Shown here: positions 61,755-64,000 of the stretch, piece by piece
Position numbering within the stretch: position 1 is the first letter of the stretch
How the letters are laid out: each line of letters opens with the position of its first letter
DNA from: CAZLMW01 sp964560875
GTDB lineage: Bacteria; Myxococcota_A; UBA9042
Assembly: GCA_964560875.1 (NCBI GenBank)
Contig: CAZLMW010000016.1
Span: forward strand, 1 to 64,000
Direction: 5' to 3'
DNA length: 64,000 bases
The notes under the pieces: generated by a model
Seen by the model: the letters and a program-made list of their open reading frames with translations, nothing else
What the model was told of the DNA's origin: nothing
Database searches by the model: none
Made by a program: the position numbers and the translations under genes

Positions 61755-62665
61755 ACGATCGCGTCGACGTGACGCCGCGCAAGGCGCTCGGACAACACTT
61801 CTTACACGATAACGGGGTGTTGGACCGAATCGCCCGGTTGGCGATGCCCGAAGAGGCCAGCGGTCTACTCGAGATCGGACCGGGCACGGGAAACTTGACC
61901 GAGCGCTTGCTGGCTCATGGCTGCCCCGTCGTGGCCATCGAGCGCGATCGGCGGTTGCCTGACGTGCTGGCGGAACGGTTCGACGGGGCGGGCGGCGACC
62001 GACTCGATGTGGTGCGGGCCGATGCGACGCGGGTCGACTACGGCAGCTTGCTGCGCGACGAGCGGCTTGGTCCGCGTCCGGTCGTGGTCGGCAACCTGCC
62101 GTACAACGCCGGCACGGAGATCTTGTTTTCGGTCCTGCAAAGCCCTGTGCGGCCCGCGCGCATGGTCTTCATGCTCCAGCGAGAGGTCGCCCTTCGCCTG
62201 GTCGCGGCGCCGAGCACGTCGGCGTACGGGCTGTTGACCGTAAAAGTCGGCATCCGCGCCGATGTGAAGGTGGCCTTGCGGGTTCGTCCCGGCGCGTTCA
62301 AGCCGCCACCCAGAGTCGAGAGCGCGGTGATTGTCGTCGAGCCACTCGCCGAGCCGCGCCATCCGGTGCCTTCGCTCAAACGGCTCTTTCGGCTGCTCGA
62401 CGCGGGCTTCGGGCAGCGCCGCAAGACGTTGACCAACGCCCTGCGCAACGGGCTCAAGATCCCCACTGCGACGGTCCGTGAAGCGCTTGTCGCGCTGTCG
62501 GTTGACGAACGAAGTCGCGCCGAAGCGTTATCGATCGCACAATGGGCGGCCCTCGCGACGCGCCTGGACCCGCATGTCCCTGCCAAGCCCCCGCACGGGC
62601 ACGGTTCAGGACGCAGCAAAGGTCGGCGCGCCTCCTCCCGAGCACGCAATCCCACGCCGGAATGA
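61751..62665 (+). CDS. rsmA: 16S rRNA dimethyladenosine transferase RsmA (KsgA)
   Basis: 304 residues. RsmA dimethylates two adjacent adenines in helix 45 of 16S rRNA during small-subunit maturation. The family start ALGQHFLHDNGVLDRIA, SAM-binding LEIGPGTGNLT, acidic IERD, catalytic VGNLPYN and RPGAFKPPPRVESAVI are all present, with a C-terminal helical domain and a basic, Gly/Ser/Arg tail. ATG 61751 overlaps the tsaD stop by 4 nt; the frame is open further upstream (to 61544) inside tsaD. It is 4 bp before the next gene. Confidence 0.97.
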   Translation: MNDRVDVTPRKALGQHFLHDNGVLDRIARLAMPEEASGLLEIGPGTGNLTERLLAHGCPVVAIERDRRLPDVLAERFDGAGGDRLDVVRADATRVDYGSLLRDERLGPRPVVVGNLPYNAGTEILFSVLQSPVRPARMVFMLQREVALRLVAAPSTSAYGLLTVKVGIRADVKVALRVRPGAFKPPPRVESAVIVVEPLAEPRHPVPSLKRLFRLLDAGFGQRRKTLTNALRNGLKIPTATVREALVALSVDERSRAEALSIAQWAALATRLDPHVPAKPPHGHGSGRSKGRRASSRARNPTPE

Positions 62666-62669
62666 CGCC

Positions 62670-64000
62670 ATGGACACCACCAGACCGAGCAACCTGACGA
62701 CGTCGGGGCCAACCCAGCAGCTGGCGTTGACGTCGCCGCGCCGCATCTTCGTCAATCGCGCCTTGAAGCTTGGCGAGATCACGGCGATCGGCTTCGACAT
62801 GGACTACACGCTGTGCCGCTACAAACCGGCGCTCGAGGTGCTTGCCACGGAGCTGTCGATCGGCCACCTCGTGAGCCGCGGCTACCCGGAAGCCTTGCGT
62901 GACAGGGCGTTCGATCCCGACTGGGGCGTGCGCGGACTCGTCATCGATTGCGCCAAGGGCAACGTCGTCAAGATGGACGCGCATCGCCACGTGACCCGCG
63001 CTTGGCACGGCCTCGAACCATTCACCGATGAGCAGCGGCGCGAGATCTACCACGCTGATCCTGCGCGCCTGTCTGCCGACCGGTGGGTGCCATCCGATAC
63101 GCTGTTCGCGACGCCGGAGACGTGGCTGTATTCGCAGCTTGTGCAGCTCCTCGAAGCGGACTCGGGCACCAAGCTCGATATCCACGAGACGCGCCGCCTC
63201 TACGCGGACATCCGCTACTGCGTCGATCTCGTGCATCGCGATGACTCGCTCAAGTCGGCGGTTCGCGCGGACATGCCCCGCTACGTCGAGCCTGATCCGC
63301 ACCTGGGCCAGGCCCTGCACCGCCTGCGAAGTTCAGGCAAGCGGTTGTTTTTGCTGACAAACTCCGACCACAGCTATACCGAACACGTGATGAGCTATCT
63401 GCTCGACAACCAGGTGACCGGGTACCGCAGCTGGCAGGATTATTTCGAGAGCGTGTGGGTGAGCGCCGGCAAGCCGAGCTTCTTTCAGCGCATGGAAGAG
63501 CCGATCGAGCTCGGCGCCAAGATCTTTGACCGCGGCGGCCGGGTGCACCTTGAAAAGCGCCTCGGCGTGTCCGGGGACCGCATTCTGTACGTCGGCGACC
63601 ATATCTATGGCGACGTCCTCAAGACCCGCAGCACGACCGGATGGCGGACCGCGCTCATCGTTCCGGAGCTGGAAGCAGAGATGGAGGCGCTGCAGACCGA
63701 GATCGACGCCATCATCGAACGTGCGCGGTGCGAAGAGGACCTTTTCGAGCTGGAATCAGCGCTCGCTTCAGCCGAACTCAACTTGCGCCATGTACGCCGC
63801 GCCGAGCGCAACCCCGGCACCGGTGAAAACGGCCAGTTGGTGCTCGAAAGGCAAGCGTTGCGCAGCTGTGTCGCCGACTTTCGGTCCCGCGTCGCCGCAA
63901 CCAAGTCGCGCATCACGGCGCTCTCCACGCAGATCGAAAAGCACCACAACCCGCGCTGGGGACAGCTGCTCAAGGAGCGCCACAAGCACTCGCTCTTCGG
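62670..64000 (+). CDS. HAD-family 5'-nucleotidase (IMP-GMP type), cut by window end
   Basis: 443 codons are visible and the frame is still open at 64000. It opens with the HAD nucleophile motif GFDMDYTLCRY (D43 and D45), then motif II LFLLTNSD and a GDHIYGDVLK late motif with acidic metal ligands. These place it in the purine 5'-nucleotidase family (NT5C2-like) that dephosphorylates IMP and GMP. C-terminal coiled-coil-like helices begin near residue 330. The start ATG is 4 nt after the rsmA stop, so it is probably the end of a tsaD-rsmA operon. Confidence 0.9.
   Translation, partial: MDTTRPSNLTTSGPTQQLALTSPRRIFVNRALKLGEITAIGFDMDYTLCRYKPALEVLATELSIGHLVSRGYPEALRDRAFDPDWGVRGLVIDCAKGNVVKMDAHRHVTRAWHGLEPFTDEQRREIYHADPARLSADRWVPSDTLFATPETWLYSQLVQLLEADSGTKLDIHETRRLYADIRYCVDLVHRDDSLKSAVRADMPRYVEPDPHLGQALHRLRSSGKRLFLLTNSDHSYTEHVMSYLLDNQVTGYRSWQDYFESVWVSAGKPSFFQRMEEPIELGAKIFDRGGRVHLEKRLGVSGDRILYVGDHIYGDVLKTRSTTGWRTALIVPELEAEMEALQTEIDAIIERARCEEDLFELESALASAELNLRHVRRAERNPGTGENGQLVLERQALRSCVADFRSRVAATKSRITALSTQIEKHHNPRWGQLLKERHKHSLF

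Noticed and set aside
62454..63320. Minus-strand open frame of 288 codons opposite the 5'-nucleotidase
   Set aside because: The plus-strand frame shows HAD motifs and a logical start after rsmA; the minus frame has no recognisable domain.

Overview
The window is high-GC, densely coded bacterial DNA that looks like Myxococcota or a related deltaproteobacterial lineage. Pointers are a CdnL-type CarD regulator, Hanks-type Ser/Thr kinases fused to AAA and TPR modules, a DUF4388 protein, PEGA and Kelch lipoproteins with Ser/Gly/Asp-rich linkers, and an atpI-atpB-atpE gene set standing apart from the F1 genes. A run of exactly 100 N (28968-29067) inside a tandem repeat shows this is a draft scaffold. 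No phage, CRISPR array or intact insertion sequence was seen; the only mobile trace is a possible IS630 transposase tail at the left edge.

Region by region: 1-3 kb carries a TPR lipoprotein, an arginase-fold protein that has lost half its metal ligands, and cdnL. 3.2-8.8 kb is an information-processing block: recR, dnaX, the small SRP RNA (ffs), tadA, a LuxC-like reductase, four serine tRNAs covering all six serine codons, and the tRNA-Arg(ACG) that TadA would edit. 9-11 kb has an HtrA protease and a small Cys-rich lipoprotein. 11.1-26.4 kb is one gene of 15.2 kb whose product has about 17 DUF11 repeats, an OmpA-like domain and a probable C-terminal outer-membrane barrel. 26.7-28.6 kb is a low-complexity lipoprotein, followed by a 27-bp minisatellite with the scaffold gap.

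29.3-36.3 kb is a same-strand run (read right to left) of a four-module periplasmic redox protein (VKOR, DsbA, FGE-like, TlpA), a phosphodiester glycosidase, a PEGA/TPR protein and a Kelch lipoprotein. 36.6-45 kb has xseA, a cyclic-nucleotide-binding/2-oxoglutarate oxygenase fusion, a kinase/cyclase-like/AAA/TPR signalling protein, a glutathione transferase and yaaA. 45.2-56.3 kb has a duplicated Cys-rich lipoprotein, a 1605-residue membrane kinase, a second HtrA protease and a DUF4175-like protein. 56.5-64 kb has atpI, atpB, atpE, a DUF4388 protein, tsaD, rsmA and a HAD 5'-nucleotidase cut by the right edge.

The envelope theme is strong: at least five lipoproteins, several Cys-rich, two HtrA proteases, a giant surface protein, and a fused oxidase/thioredoxin that could fold or protect disulfide-bonded secreted proteins. 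Start codons were moved inward from the longest open frame where a Shine-Dalgarno sequence, signal peptide or family alignment supported it.
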